Part shown: positions 15,569 through 23,717 of the stretch, in pieces
Layout of the letters: each line of letters opens with the position of its first letter
Numbering within the stretch: the first letter of the stretch is position 1
Assembly (NCBI GenBank): GCA_964486295.1
Contig: CAZAMF010000002.1
Location: forward strand, 1-64,000
Source: CALBZG01 sp964486295
GTDB lineage: Bacteria; Bacillota; Clostridia; Peptostreptococcales; Anaerovoracaceae
Direction of reading: 5' to 3'
DNA: 64,000 nucleotides
Made by a program: the position numbers and the translations under genes
The notes under the pieces: model-generated
Told to the model about the DNA's origin: nothing
The model's input: the letters and a program-made list of their open reading frames with translations, nothing else
The model's database searches: none

Positions 15569-16246
15569 ATGGCAAAAACCTGTTGTGGTGGTTCCAGCAT
15601 TACTGCGTCCCAAGTTGAGAAGTCGAGTTGTTCTTGTGCTAATGATTCGCGCTTTGATGCCAAATGGGTAACCGGAAGGATAGCCTCACAAGTGGGCGAA
15701 GTCCCGCAGGTTGCGACGACACTCACATTTAAAGATACTTTGGGATCATGGAAATGCCGATGGTCTATAGGAAGAATGGATTACAAAGTTGAGCCTGGCC
15801 TCTATGCTGTCGGTACACCGGATGAAAAAGCGCCGGTGCTGGTTACAGCGAATTATAAGATGACATTCGATAGGCTCCGCGAACAGTTGGGCGGACTGAA
15901 TTTATGGATCATCGTTTTAGATACCCATGGTGTCAATGTCTGGTGTGCTGCCGGAAAAGGGACCTTCGGCACAGAAGAGGTGATTCATCGGATTACTGAC
16001 ATTCAACTTTCAAGAATCGTAACCCACAATACTATTATTCTGCCACAGCTCGGGGCTGTTGGTGTCGCAGCCCATGAGGTGCTAAAGCAGACAGGCTTCC
16101 GTGTAATTTACGGGCCAGTCCGGGCAAAGGACATCAAAGCGTATCTGGCAAATGGTATGTATGCCACTGAGGATATGCGCGTAGCAAGATTTACGATAAG
16201 TGATAGGATCGTACTCACACCGATGGAGCTTGTCGGCGCATTTTAG
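15569..16246 (+). CDS. hgcA: HgcA corrinoid-binding domain, ending at an in-frame UAG
   Basis: HgcA is the membrane corrinoid protein that transfers a methyl group to Hg(II). This 225-residue frame contains the diagnostic cap-helix motif NVWCAAGK at residues 123-130, with Cys126 as the predicted cobalt ligand. The surrounding CdhD-like fold is conserved (LWIIVLDTHG, VTHNTIILPQLGAVGV, GFRVIYGPVRAKDI). The N-terminus is Cys-rich (CC at 5-6, CSC at 21-23). AAGGAGTGATC precedes the ATG. Translation meets UAG after LTPMELVGAF, where other HgcA proteins continue into a five-helix membrane domain; that domain follows in the same frame. Confidence 0.9.
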   Translation: MAKTCCGGSSITASQVEKSSCSCANDSRFDAKWVTGRIASQVGEVPQVATTLTFKDTLGSWKCRWSIGRMDYKVEPGLYAVGTPDEKAPVLVTANYKMTFDRLREQLGGLNLWIIVLDTHGVNVWCAAGKGTFGTEEVIHRITDIQLSRIVTHNTIILPQLGAVGVAAHEVLKQTGFRVIYGPVRAKDIKAYLANGMYATEDMRVARFTISDRIVLTPMELVGAF

Positions 16247-16696
16247 CCGCTCCTCATCGTATTTGGTGTACTGTTCATATTAAATGCTATCAGCTTTGGG
16301 CATTACGGATGGATCGATTTTTATGGTATTATCGGTTCAGTTTTAATAGGCGCGGTTGCTACACCTATACTTTTGCCTTGGATACCCGGAAGAGCCTTTT
16401 CTTTCAAGGGCGGGTTACTCGGTATCCTCTGGGCGATAGCTTTCCTTTTCATCAACGGCCTGCCGTCTATGCCAACGTTTGGCTGGCTGAAGGCCGCAGC
16501 GTATTTACTCCTTCTTCCTTCACTTTCAGGATTCATCACCATGAATTTTACGGGGAGCTCAACGTTTACTTCGCTTTCCGGTGTTGACAAAGAAATGGAA
16601 ATTGCAATTCCAATTATGCTATTTGCTACCGCATGCGCGGCCGTTCTCCTGCTTATCAGCGACTTCGTCCAACTTTTAGGAGGTGCAAACCTATGA
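16247..16696 (+). pseudogene. hgcA: HgcA C-terminal membrane domain, in frame beyond the UAG
   Basis: An uninterrupted 149-codon extension of the hgcA frame. It encodes five hydrophobic segments (starting LLIVFGVLFILNA, GIIGSVLIGAVA, GILWAIAFLFI, AAYLLLLPSL, PIMLFATACAAVLLL). It also holds the HgcA-type motif MNFTGSSTFTSLSGVDKEM. Except for the single UAG at 16244-16246 it would complete a 375-residue HgcA. Its stop overlaps the hgcB start (ATGA) and it carries the hgcB ribosome binding site. It has no independent start with a ribosome binding site, so it needs readthrough, UAG recoding, or is dead. It could also be a sequencing error. Confidence 0.85.
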
Positions 16697-16956
16697 AATA
16701 TCTAAAAGATGTCGTCACATTGCAACACAAACCTGAAAAATGCAACGGTTGCGGGATATGTTTGGAGGTATGTCCGCATAGGGTTTTCCAAAAATCCGGA
16801 AATAAGGTCGTCATAAATGATCGTGATGCCTGTATGGAATGCGGAGCTTGTGCTCGTAACTGCCCGTTCAATGTCATAGAGGTAAATCAAGGTGTCGGTT
16901 GTGCCGCTGCAATAATCAGAAGTTTTTTAACCGGAGAAGAGCCGAGCTGCGGTTAA
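16693..16956 (+). CDS. hgcB: HgcB, 2[4Fe-4S] ferredoxin of mercury methylation
   Basis: An 87-residue ferredoxin that returns electrons to the HgcA corrinoid. Two CX2CX2CX3C cluster motifs lie at Cys17/20/23/27 and Cys47/50/53/57, the second being the diagnostic CMECGACARNCP. Cys70 in NQGVGCAAAII corresponds to the conserved single Cys of HgcB. The C-terminus is EEPSCG with one Cys (86), whereas HgcB proteins normally end with a vicinal Cys pair. AGGAGGTG precedes the ATG, which overlaps the hgcA stop. Confidence 0.92.
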   Translation: MKYLKDVVTLQHKPEKCNGCGICLEVCPHRVFQKSGNKVVINDRDACMECGACARNCPFNVIEVNQGVGCAAAIIRSFLTGEEPSCG

Positions 16957-16995
16957 AGAAATCAAACACGGAGGATATTATAGGGAGGAGACCAC

Positions 16996-17304
16996 ATGGA
17001 GAAGGTTTATCATTACACAATGACGGATCAAGAGATATTTGAGAATATTTTTAAGGATGAAAAGCTGCTTATGAATCACATTGTCGTTCCGCCGGGTAAA
17101 GTGTTTCCGAAGCACCCAACGGATGCAATTGTTTATGCGCTCATTACACAAGGAGAGTTAAGTGTAACTATTGAACAAAATGAAACTAAAATTTATAAAG
17201 CAGGCCAGTTAGTCAATATTCCTAAAGGCGCCAACACAGAATTAGGAAACAGGAGTGAAAAACTGTTAGAACTATTCGTTGTGAAATATGAATATGATCT
17301 CTAA
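16996..17304 (+). CDS. Small cupin-domain protein
   Basis: A 102-residue single cupin: VPPGKVFPKHPTDAIVYALITQGELSV and a second motif GQLVNIPKGANTELGN. His in motif 1 is kept, but motif 2 lacks the usual metal His, so metal binding is doubtful. GGGAGGAG precedes the ATG. It starts 39 nt after hgcB with no terminator between, so it may be in the hgc transcript, although similar cupins occur in many contexts. Confidence 0.72.
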   Translation: MEKVYHYTMTDQEIFENIFKDEKLLMNHIVVPPGKVFPKHPTDAIVYALITQGELSVTIEQNETKIYKAGQLVNIPKGANTELGNRSEKLLELFVVKYEYDL

Positions 17305-17345
17305 AGTTTTTTAGAATGCTGATTATTGTAATCAGGAGAGATATT

Positions 17346-18110
17346 ATGCCTTATTTTAAGTATGAAGATAAATCGTGTTACTATGAAGAGCAGGGACAGG
17401 GGATTCCGATTCTGCTATTACATGGCAATACGGCTTCGTCCAAAATGTTTAAGACGATCACTGAATTATATTCCAAAGATTACAAGGTCATTCTGATCGA
17501 TTTTCTGGGGCATGGCCACTCGGACAGATTGCATGAATTCGGCCCGGACCTTTGGCATGATGAAGCTTTGCAGGTCATTGGATTTTTAGAACAAATGAAA
17601 TACGGAAAGGTTCATTTGATCGGAAGCAGCGGAGGCGCTTTAGTTGCAATCAACATTGCGATTGAACGCCCAGACTTGATAGGGAAGGTTATTGCAGACA
17701 GCTTTGAAGGCGATTTTCCGGTAAAAGAGTTTACAAACAATATCATTGCTGATCGAGAGGCTTCAAAACGTGATGAGGTTGCACGATCGTTCTATCAATC
17801 TATGCATGGTGATGATTGGGAAAGTGTTGTAGACAATGATACATTTGCAATTTATGAACATGCAAGAATGGACAGAGGGTTTTTCCACAAACCGCTGGAA
17901 ACCTTAAGTGTAGATATTTTGCTGGTAGGAAGTGAAGGTGATGAGTATATCAGTTCTATCGATCCTCAATATTTTCAACGGATCTATACTGAGATGATAC
18001 TGAAAATCAGGCATGGAAGCATACATATTTTTCGGCAGGGCGGACATCCGGCAATACTATCTAACGGTAGAGAATTTAGAATGATAGCCGATGAGTTCTT
18101 ACGTGATTAA
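17346..18110 (+). CDS. Alpha/beta hydrolase
   Basis: A 254-residue alpha/beta-hydrolase fold protein with the oxyanion region LLHGNTASSKMF, nucleophile elbow GSSGGA (Ser), and catalytic His in QGGHPAIL. The cytosolic substrate is unknown. The ATG at 17346 with AGGAGAGATATT upstream is preferred to the TTG at 17316. It lies 41 nt after the cupin gene. Confidence 0.85.
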   Translation: MPYFKYEDKSCYYEEQGQGIPILLLHGNTASSKMFKTITELYSKDYKVILIDFLGHGHSDRLHEFGPDLWHDEALQVIGFLEQMKYGKVHLIGSSGGALVAINIAIERPDLIGKVIADSFEGDFPVKEFTNNIIADREASKRDEVARSFYQSMHGDDWESVVDNDTFAIYEHARMDRGFFHKPLETLSVDILLVGSEGDEYISSIDPQYFQRIYTEMILKIRHGSIHIFRQGGHPAILSNGREFRMIADEFLRD

Positions 18111-18164
18111 TGGAGACATGCTGATCAGGAAAAAAGCATCAGCGGTTATATGGAGGAGTACCTT

Positions 18165-18506
18165 TTGAACATACAAATATTTGGGAAATCTAAATGCTTT
18201 GATACAAAGAAAGCGGAGCGGTATTTTAAGGAACGAGGGATCAAATATCAGCTCATTGATATTTTGCAGAAAGGAATGAGCAGAGGCGAGTTTAACAGCG
18301 TTAAGCAGGCATTAGGCGGATATGAAAATTTAATTGATGAGAACTGTAAAGACAAACAGTTATTGGGGCTTTTGAAGTGTCTAAGAGAAGAAGATAAAGA
18401 AGAAAAAATTCTTGAAAATCCCAAATTAATAAAGACACCGGTTGTCCGAAATGGGAACAAAGCAACGGTTGGCTATAAAGCGGATGTATGGAAAGGCTGG
18501 GAATAG
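18165..18506 (+). CDS. ArsC/Spx-family thioredoxin-fold protein (TTG start)
   Basis: A 113-residue arsenate-reductase-family protein: IFGKSKCFDTKKAERYFKERGIKY at the N-terminus and the conserved TPVVRNGNKATVGYKADVWKGWE end. It has only one Cys at the active-site position (KCFDT rather than CXXC), so it is more likely a glutathione- or thioredoxin-coupled reductase, or a regulator, than a classical ArsC. I chose TTG at 18165 because GGAGGAG is 7 nt upstream; the ATG at 18150 overlaps that ribosome binding site. Confidence 0.78.
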   Translation: MNIQIFGKSKCFDTKKAERYFKERGIKYQLIDILQKGMSRGEFNSVKQALGGYENLIDENCKDKQLLGLLKCLREEDKEEKILENPKLIKTPVVRNGNKATVGYKADVWKGWE

Positions 18507-18542
18507 CGATTCCATCAGAATGAGCGAGGTGGCGTAATATTT

Positions 18543-19148
18543 ATGGAGTTTAATGAAAAACTACAGGAATTGAGAAAGCAGAAAGAATTGACCCAGGAAG
18601 AACTTGCAGAAATTCTGTTTGTATCAAGAACAGCGATTTCAAAATGGGAATCAGGGCGCGGTTATCCGAACATAGAATCATTGAAGGCCATCGCGGAATT
18701 CTTTTCTGTCTCCGTTGATGAAATGCTGTCCGGAAAAGAATTGATAAGTGTTGCTGAAAAAGACAGCTTGCTTAAAATGCAGCATATGCGGGATCTGGTG
18801 TTTGGACTACTCGATTGCTCTCTTGTAATGTTTCTGTTCCTCCCGTTCTTCGGGCAGCGGGGTGGCAGCTTCATCAGCCAGACATCATTGCTTTTCCTAA
18901 CAGAGGTGCCGTGGTTTAATAAAGCGGCGTATCTCGCCATTGTTCTGCTTACAATTGTCTGGGGCATAGTTACTCTTACACTACAAAATTATCAAGGCTT
19001 AATGTGGACGAAAAACAAAAGTACTGTTTCCTTGATCCTCAGTGCCTTTGGTGTAATTATATTCATGGCAAGCTTGCAGCCTTATGCGGCTTTTTTCATA
19101 TTTATGTTGCTTATTATCAAAGGAGTTTTACTGATAAAACGCCAATGA
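18543..19148 (+). CDS. XRE-family regulator with C-terminal membrane segments
   Basis: A 201-residue protein. Residues 4-60 form an XRE helix-turn-helix (LTQEELAEILFVSRTAISKWESGRGYPNIESL). After a short linker, residues 80-198 hold four hydrophobic segments. Such membrane-tethered HTH proteins often control a neighbouring transporter or membrane enzyme; the next gene is a PAP2-like membrane protein. GAGGTGGCG precedes the ATG. Confidence 0.82.
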   Translation: MEFNEKLQELRKQKELTQEELAEILFVSRTAISKWESGRGYPNIESLKAIAEFFSVSVDEMLSGKELISVAEKDSLLKMQHMRDLVFGLLDCSLVMFLFLPFFGQRGGSFISQTSLLFLTEVPWFNKAAYLAIVLLTIVWGIVTLTLQNYQGLMWTKNKSTVSLILSAFGVIIFMASLQPYAAFFIFMLLIIKGVLLIKRQ

Positions 19149-19258
19149 CACGAGTCGTATCACCGACGTGACGAGGGAATTCTAACATATTTGAGACTCT
19201 TCGGTTAATGTATTATCAGGCAGATGCCTATAAAACAATGAAGAATGGAGTCTCTGTG

Positions 19259-19918
19259 ATGAAAAAAAGAAATCAAATCAATTTTGCCACAACGGTTGGG
19301 CTGCTGATCCTGTTTATCCTCTATACAATTGCGCTCATGCAGATCGATGTCAAAACCATAGGCCCAAATGGTTCATCTGTTGGCTTTGCAACCATTAATG
19401 AGTCAGTTCGGCAATTCTTGGGTGTTCATATGCTTCTCTATTATATTACCGACTGGCTGAGCCTGGTTGCCATTCTAGTCGCCCTCGGATTTGCGGGCTT
19501 TGGGCTTGCGCAACTTATCAGGAGGAAAAGCATATTTCGAGTGGATAGCAGTATTCTTGTACTTGGAGTATTTTATCTGCTGGTGATGTCCGCGTATATT
19601 TTCTTTGAATACAATATCGTGAATTACAGACCGGTTCTTATTAATGATAGTCTGGAAGCGTCGTATCCTTCTTCTACAACCATGCTTGTGACATGTGTCA
19701 TACCCACAGCAATAATGCAGTTTCATCGCGTCATTCAAAACAAAACTGTAAGAACCGCCATTAATATCCTCTTTGGTATATTTGCTGCTGTGATTGTCAT
19801 TGGACGGATGCTGTCAGGTGTTCACTGGTTTACAGATATCTTGGGCGGTATTCTTTTGAGTGCATCTCTGATTATGCTATACTATTCCGCTAGTCAGTAT
19901 ATTGAGTCTAAGCAATAA
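19259..19918 (+). CDS. PAP2-superfamily membrane protein lacking one catalytic His
   Basis: A 219-residue protein with about six membrane helices. PAP2 phosphatase signatures are present: NYRP (motif 1), YPSSTTM where YPSSHTM is expected (motif 2) and GRMLSGVHWFTDILGG (motif 3, with Arg, nucleophilic His and Asp). The motif-2 general-acid His is Thr, so activity on lipid phosphates is doubtful. The ATG at 19259 has GGAG 8 nt upstream. Its 3' end overlaps the convergent yeiH gene by 11 nt. Confidence 0.8.
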   Translation: MKKRNQINFATTVGLLILFILYTIALMQIDVKTIGPNGSSVGFATINESVRQFLGVHMLLYYITDWLSLVAILVALGFAGFGLAQLIRRKSIFRVDSSILVLGVFYLLVMSAYIFFEYNIVNYRPVLINDSLEASYPSSTTMLVTCVIPTAIMQFHRVIQNKTVRTAINILFGIFAAVIVIGRMLSGVHWFTDILGGILLSASLIMLYYSASQYIESKQ

Positions 19919-20900
19919 AAATATACTGGACGCCAAGCGAGGTCAACGATAAAACAGCCCAGCAGATAAAACCCAGCAGAATCGGTTTGCCACCGCTTTT
20001 TATGAGTTTTAATATGTTGGTATTAAGACCAATGGAAGCCATCGACATGACGATTATGTACTTTCCTATTTGTGCAAGACGGCTGCCGAATCCCGGCGGT
20101 AAAGGCAAGAAGGTGTTGATAACTGAGGCCGCTACAAATCCAAGCACAAACCAGGGGAAAATTTTCATTATACTATAACTGCTGCCGGGATCACAATCAG
20201 CTGATTTCATCGATGTATAAAACGCGAGAGTGAGAGTTACCGGCACGATCATAAGTGTCCTGGTCAACTTCACAATCACTGCAAGATTGCCCGCAGCATT
20301 ACTGAACGTATAACCCGCCGCAACCACCGAAGACGTGTCGTTTATGGCAGTTCCGGCCCATAACCCGAAGTAGTGATCATTCATGCCCAGCACATGCCCG
20401 AGAAAAGGGAATAAAAACGCTGCGATTACGTTGAAAAGAAAAATTGTTGAGATGGCGTGCGCCACATTCTCATCGTCGGCATGTATAACCGGAGCAGTCG
20501 CCGCAATTGCTGAACCTCCGCAGATTGATGTGCCGACTCCGATCAGGGTGGCTGTTTTGCCTTCAACTTTCAGCAGTTTTCCTACGAAATAGGCGGTGAC
20601 AAATGTTGCTGTCAGGGTAAAGCACATTAATAAGAAAGTCTCGCGTCCGACTTTGAAAACATTGAAAAGGTTCATATCAAAGCCAAGCAATATAATGGAG
20701 TATTGTAATAGTTTTTTCGACGTATACTTAATCCCGCTGTCGAATATAGCCGGACGTTTCCAGAAAGACAAGATCATGCCAAATATGATACCCATTACCG
20801 GACTTCCAATGATAGGAAACCATTTCCCAAGCAGCCATGCCGGAACGGCGATGGCGAACGAAATCAGTATTCCAGGTAATATGTTTGTTATTGTTTTCAA
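19908..20900 (-). CDS. YeiH-family putative sulfate exporter (TTG start)
   Basis: A 330-residue UPF0324/YeiH membrane protein with about ten helices. Family motifs include GSPVMGIIFGMILSF, GTSICGGSAIAATAPVI and GTAINDTSSVVAAGYTFS. Members are annotated as sulfate or sulfite-related exporters; direct evidence for the substrate is limited. The start is TTG at 20900 with GGAGGG 8 nt upstream. A LysR gene is divergent, the same pairing as yeiE-yeiH in other bacteria, implying control by that regulator. Confidence 0.88.
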   Translation of the reverse strand: MKTITNILPGILISFAIAVPAWLLGKWFPIIGSPVMGIIFGMILSFWKRPAIFDSGIKYTSKKLLQYSIILLGFDMNLFNVFKVGRETFLLMCFTLTATFVTAYFVGKLLKVEGKTATLIGVGTSICGGSAIAATAPVIHADDENVAHAISTIFLFNVIAAFLFPFLGHVLGMNDHYFGLWAGTAINDTSSVVAAGYTFSNAAGNLAVIVKLTRTLMIVPVTLTLAFYTSMKSADCDPGSSYSIMKIFPWFVLGFVAASVINTFLPLPPGFGSRLAQIGKYIIVMSMASIGLNTNILKLIKSGGKPILLGFICWAVLSLTSLGVQYIFIA

Positions 20901-20959
20901 AAGCTAAACCCTCCGATTCAACTGCAAGACTAGTGCCTTCCATACTGATATCATACTTC

Positions 20960-20988
20960 TTGACAAGCAATGAGTAAAATATTATTAT
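20960..20988 (+). promoter_or_regulatory. Promoter of the lysR-type gene
   Basis: TTGACA (20960-20965), a 17-bp spacer and TATTAT (20983-20988) form a near-consensus sigma-A promoter facing the LysR gene. Confidence 0.65.
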
Positions 20989-21000
20989 CTTATAGAGATT

Positions 21001-21016
21001 ATAAGTAATTACTTAT
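21001..21016 (+). promoter_or_regulatory. 16-bp palindrome, candidate LysR operator
   Basis: ATAAGTAATTACTTAT is a perfect palindrome just downstream of the lysR promoter in the lysR-yeiH divergent region. It contains a T-N11-A spacing as in LysR boxes. The placement suits autorepression. Confidence 0.5.
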
Positions 21017-21030
21017 TAAAAGGGGATATT

Positions 21031-21936
21031 ATGACAACAAGGCATTTCAAGATATTTGTGACCGTTTGTGACACCATGAATATGACAGCAGCGGCAGAAT
21101 CACTGTATATGTCTCAATCTGCTGTCAGCCAGGCAATTGCAGAACTCGAGAAATATTACAATGTACGATTGTTTGAGCGCCTTTCACGCAAACTTTACCT
21201 GACACAAGCGGGAGAAAAACTGCTGGGTTATGCCCGGCATATGGTTCGAATGAATGCTGATATTGAAAAGGATATGAGAAGCCTCCAGGAAACGGGCCTG
21301 ATACGGATCGGAGCCAGCGTCACGGTGGGGGCAACGGTACTTCCCAAACTTGTTTCCGGATTTCTGCAGACTAATCCGGCAATCAATGTTGAGGCATATG
21401 AAGACAATACTGAACAAATCCAAAAAAGGCTGCTTGCAGACCAGACCGACATCGGGGTAGTGGAAGGAGAAATAACTTCTCCGGATATTCTGGTTACGCC
21501 GTTTATGCAAGATGAGCTGGTTCTCATCTGCAGTAATAATCATCGGTTTGCAGATTCATCAGCAGTCACTCCCCTCGAACTAGAAAAAGAAAATTTCATT
21601 GTACGGGAGCAAGGAAGTGGTACCCGCAAAACTTTCGAGGATGTAATGAGGGCGCATCAGCTCTCATGGAAGGTTGCATGGACATGTAATAATGCAGACA
21701 CCATAAAAGCTGCAGTGATAGCAGGGCTGGGCGTTTCTGTGATTTCCAGACGTGCGGTAGAAAAAGAAGCACAAACCGGAGAGTTGCTCATAAAACCCAT
21801 CGATGGTGTTCGTTTTTTTCGTACATTTAAAATCGCATATCATAAAAACAAGTACATAACCACGCAAATGAAAAATTTCATTGACTTATGCATGAATTCT
21901 TATGATACGGAAACATTTGCATTATCGATGAGGTAA
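21031..21936 (+). CDS. LysR-family regulator (YeiE/CysL-like)
   Basis: A 301-residue LysR protein. The N-terminal winged helix (FVTVCDTMNMTAAAESLYMSQSAVSQAIAELEKYYNVRLFERLSRKLYLTQAG) is followed by a substrate-binding-fold effector domain (IRIGASVTVGATVLPKLVSGFL). AAAAGGGGATATT precedes the ATG. It is divergent from yeiH and very likely controls it; effectors of this branch are sulfur-containing anions or related metabolites. Confidence 0.9.
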   Translation: MTTRHFKIFVTVCDTMNMTAAAESLYMSQSAVSQAIAELEKYYNVRLFERLSRKLYLTQAGEKLLGYARHMVRMNADIEKDMRSLQETGLIRIGASVTVGATVLPKLVSGFLQTNPAINVEAYEDNTEQIQKRLLADQTDIGVVEGEITSPDILVTPFMQDELVLICSNNHRFADSSAVTPLELEKENFIVREQGSGTRKTFEDVMRAHQLSWKVAWTCNNADTIKAAVIAGLGVSVISRRAVEKEAQTGELLIKPIDGVRFFRTFKIAYHKNKYITTQMKNFIDLCMNSYDTETFALSMR

Positions 21937-21954
21937 TGAAAGAAGGGTAGTCGA

Positions 21955-22716
21955 ATGATTTTATACTTTTCTGCCACTGGAAACAGTCAATATGTGGCAA
22001 CAAGAATTGCGGCGGAAACAAACGATCAAACGAGATCCATTGTTGATTGCTGCAATAACGAAGAATATTCATTTGTTCTGAAAGACGGAGAAGCGCTGGG
22101 CATAATTTCTCCAACCTATCATTTGGGCTTGCCATCAATCGTGGACTGCTTTTTAGGGGAGTTGCAATTGCAAAGTGCCAAACAGCCTTATATTTATTTC
22201 GTTTCCACCTACGGAATGACCACGGGCCAGTCGGTTACTTTTGTCAAACGCCATCTTAAAAAAATAGGTTTTGATCTATCGGCAAGCTTTTGTGTGAAAA
22301 TGCCTGATACATGGACGCCGATCTTTGACTTGACTGACATTGAAACAGTAAGAAGAATCAACGAAGCCGCGGAGCAGCTAATCGATACAGTTATAAGACA
22401 AATTAAGGGTAACGTGCAAGGTAATCATATGAAGGAGCGAATCCCGATGTTTGCGGTAAAATTATATCGCCCCATGTATGAAGCGCAACGAAAAACAAAA
22501 TTTTTAAGCGTTGAAGACAGTTGCATCGGATGCGGCTTGTGCGCCAGGATATGCCCTGTAAGTGCGATTGAAATGCGATCCGAGAAGCCTGTATGGGTCA
22601 AGAAAAAATGTGTAATGTGTCTTGGCTGCTTGCACAGATGTCCGATGTTTTCGATTCAATATGGATCAAAAACACAGAAGCATGGCCAATATTTAAACCC
22701 TCATATAAAATTTTGA
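21955..22716 (+). CDS. EFR1-family flavodoxin-ferredoxin protein
   Basis: A 253-residue fusion with an N-terminal flavodoxin-like fold with FMN loop FSATGNSQYVA and a C-terminal bacterial ferredoxin with CIGCGLCARICP and CVMCLGCLHRCP. It is a cytosolic electron carrier or reductase found in anaerobic Firmicutes. It starts 18 nt after lysR on the same strand and may share its transcript. Confidence 0.88.
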   Translation: MILYFSATGNSQYVATRIAAETNDQTRSIVDCCNNEEYSFVLKDGEALGIISPTYHLGLPSIVDCFLGELQLQSAKQPYIYFVSTYGMTTGQSVTFVKRHLKKIGFDLSASFCVKMPDTWTPIFDLTDIETVRRINEAAEQLIDTVIRQIKGNVQGNHMKERIPMFAVKLYRPMYEAQRKTKFLSVEDSCIGCGLCARICPVSAIEMRSEKPVWVKKKCVMCLGCLHRCPMFSIQYGSKTQKHGQYLNPHIKF

Positions 22717-22777
22717 CTTTGTAGTTTCACTATATATATAATATGTACTTTGATATACTTTGACTAGGAGGTTTGAC

Positions 22778-23305
22778 ATGCCGAAAACACGAAAAATGTT
22801 GAGTGACTGGGACGCTCCATATATACAGTCCCTGGTAAAATTAATTGGAACCCAGAGCAAACAAACCCTGGCGAATTGGGCAGTCGATTACGCTGAAAAC
22901 AGTATATTGCCTGTGTGGAGCAAGTATTTTCCGGAAGATATGCGCCCTCAAGAAAGCATTGCTGCGGCTCGGGAATGGCTGGCAGGTTCTATTAAATTGC
23001 CCCAGGCGAAAATAAAGATCCTTGAATGTCATGCTGCTGCCCGTGATGCAGAGGAGATCCCTGCCGCTCAAGCAGCTGCAAGAGCAATCGGCCAAAGCGC
23101 TTCGACCATTCATTCGGCGCGACATTGTATAGGGCTTGCTTTATACGGAGCCATAGCGCTCGTTTATGACCGAATCGGGTACGATATACCGTGGAAGGAG
23201 ATTGAGCATGAAGCGGCCGAAGAATGTAGACGAATGGAGGCTGCATTGCGGAAAATTGCCGTTGAAAATGAACCAAATCCAGCGAGAATCAGCTGGAAAT
23301 GTTGA
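22778..23305 (+). CDS. Imm-like (putative immunity protein) family member
   Basis: A 175-residue helical protein. The repeated small-residue helices (AAREWLAGSIKLPQAK, then AARDAEEIPAAQAAARAIGQS and HSARHCIGLALYGAIA) match a family commonly labelled putative immunity protein. No toxin gene is adjacent. ACTAGGAGGTTTGAC precedes the ATG at 22778; the frame could start further upstream, but without a ribosome binding site. Function is inferred from family labelling only. Confidence 0.6.
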   Translation: MPKTRKMLSDWDAPYIQSLVKLIGTQSKQTLANWAVDYAENSILPVWSKYFPEDMRPQESIAAAREWLAGSIKLPQAKIKILECHAAARDAEEIPAAQAAARAIGQSASTIHSARHCIGLALYGAIALVYDRIGYDIPWKEIEHEAAEECRRMEAALRKIAVENEPNPARISWKC

Positions 23306-23341
23306 TTGTTAAAATATAAAACAGGACAGAGGTGAAACTAA

Positions 23342-23710
23342 ATGCCTAAAATTGAGAAGCACGTGGGTGATGTCGAGTATACAATTGATGCATATATAGC
23401 CGATCAGCCGGAGAGTGTGCAGCCATTGCTGGAGCAAGTAAGGGAGACGATTCGTACAGCCTTGCCGGATGCTACTGAACGGATATCATGGAGAATGCCG
23501 ACTTTTTGGAATAAAATCAACATCATCCATTTTGCGGCACATAAAAATCACATAGGGATCTATCCGGGAGAACAGGCTATGGTGCATTTTTCGGATCGAT
23601 TGAAGGATTATAAAACTAGCAAGGGAGCAGTTCAGTTCCCGTACAACAAGCCGATCCCATTTGACCTGATTGAAGAAATCGCAAAATGGTGTGATGAAAT
23701 GAGGAACTAA
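23342..23710 (+). CDS. DUF1801 (YdhG-like) protein
   Basis: A 122-residue protein of the DUF1801/YdhG group: DAYIADQPESVQPLLEQVRETIR, then ERISWRMPTFW, HIGIYPG and FPYNKPIPFDLI. Some members are called iron chaperones (frataxin-like), but the assignment is weak. ACAGAGGTGAAACTAA precedes the ATG. It is followed 7 nt later by the YkvA-like gene. Confidence 0.8.
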   Translation: MPKIEKHVGDVEYTIDAYIADQPESVQPLLEQVRETIRTALPDATERISWRMPTFWNKINIIHFAAHKNHIGIYPGEQAMVHFSDRLKDYKTSKGAVQFPYNKPIPFDLIEEIAKWCDEMRN

Positions 23711-23717
23711 TATTGAT

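Noticed and set aside
16244..16246. Selenocysteine-type recoding at the hgcA stop
   Set aside because: The codon is UAG, not UGA, so selenocysteine insertion does not apply; pyrrolysine remains only a hypothesis because no pyl genes are in the window.
16373..16696. Independent membrane protein starting at the TTG at 16373
   Set aside because: The start lies in the middle of an HgcA membrane helix region and has no ribosome binding site; the frame is better read as the continuation of hgcA.
18121..18143. Hairpin GCTGAT/ATCAGC as a terminator
   Set aside because: The stem is short and no T-run follows.
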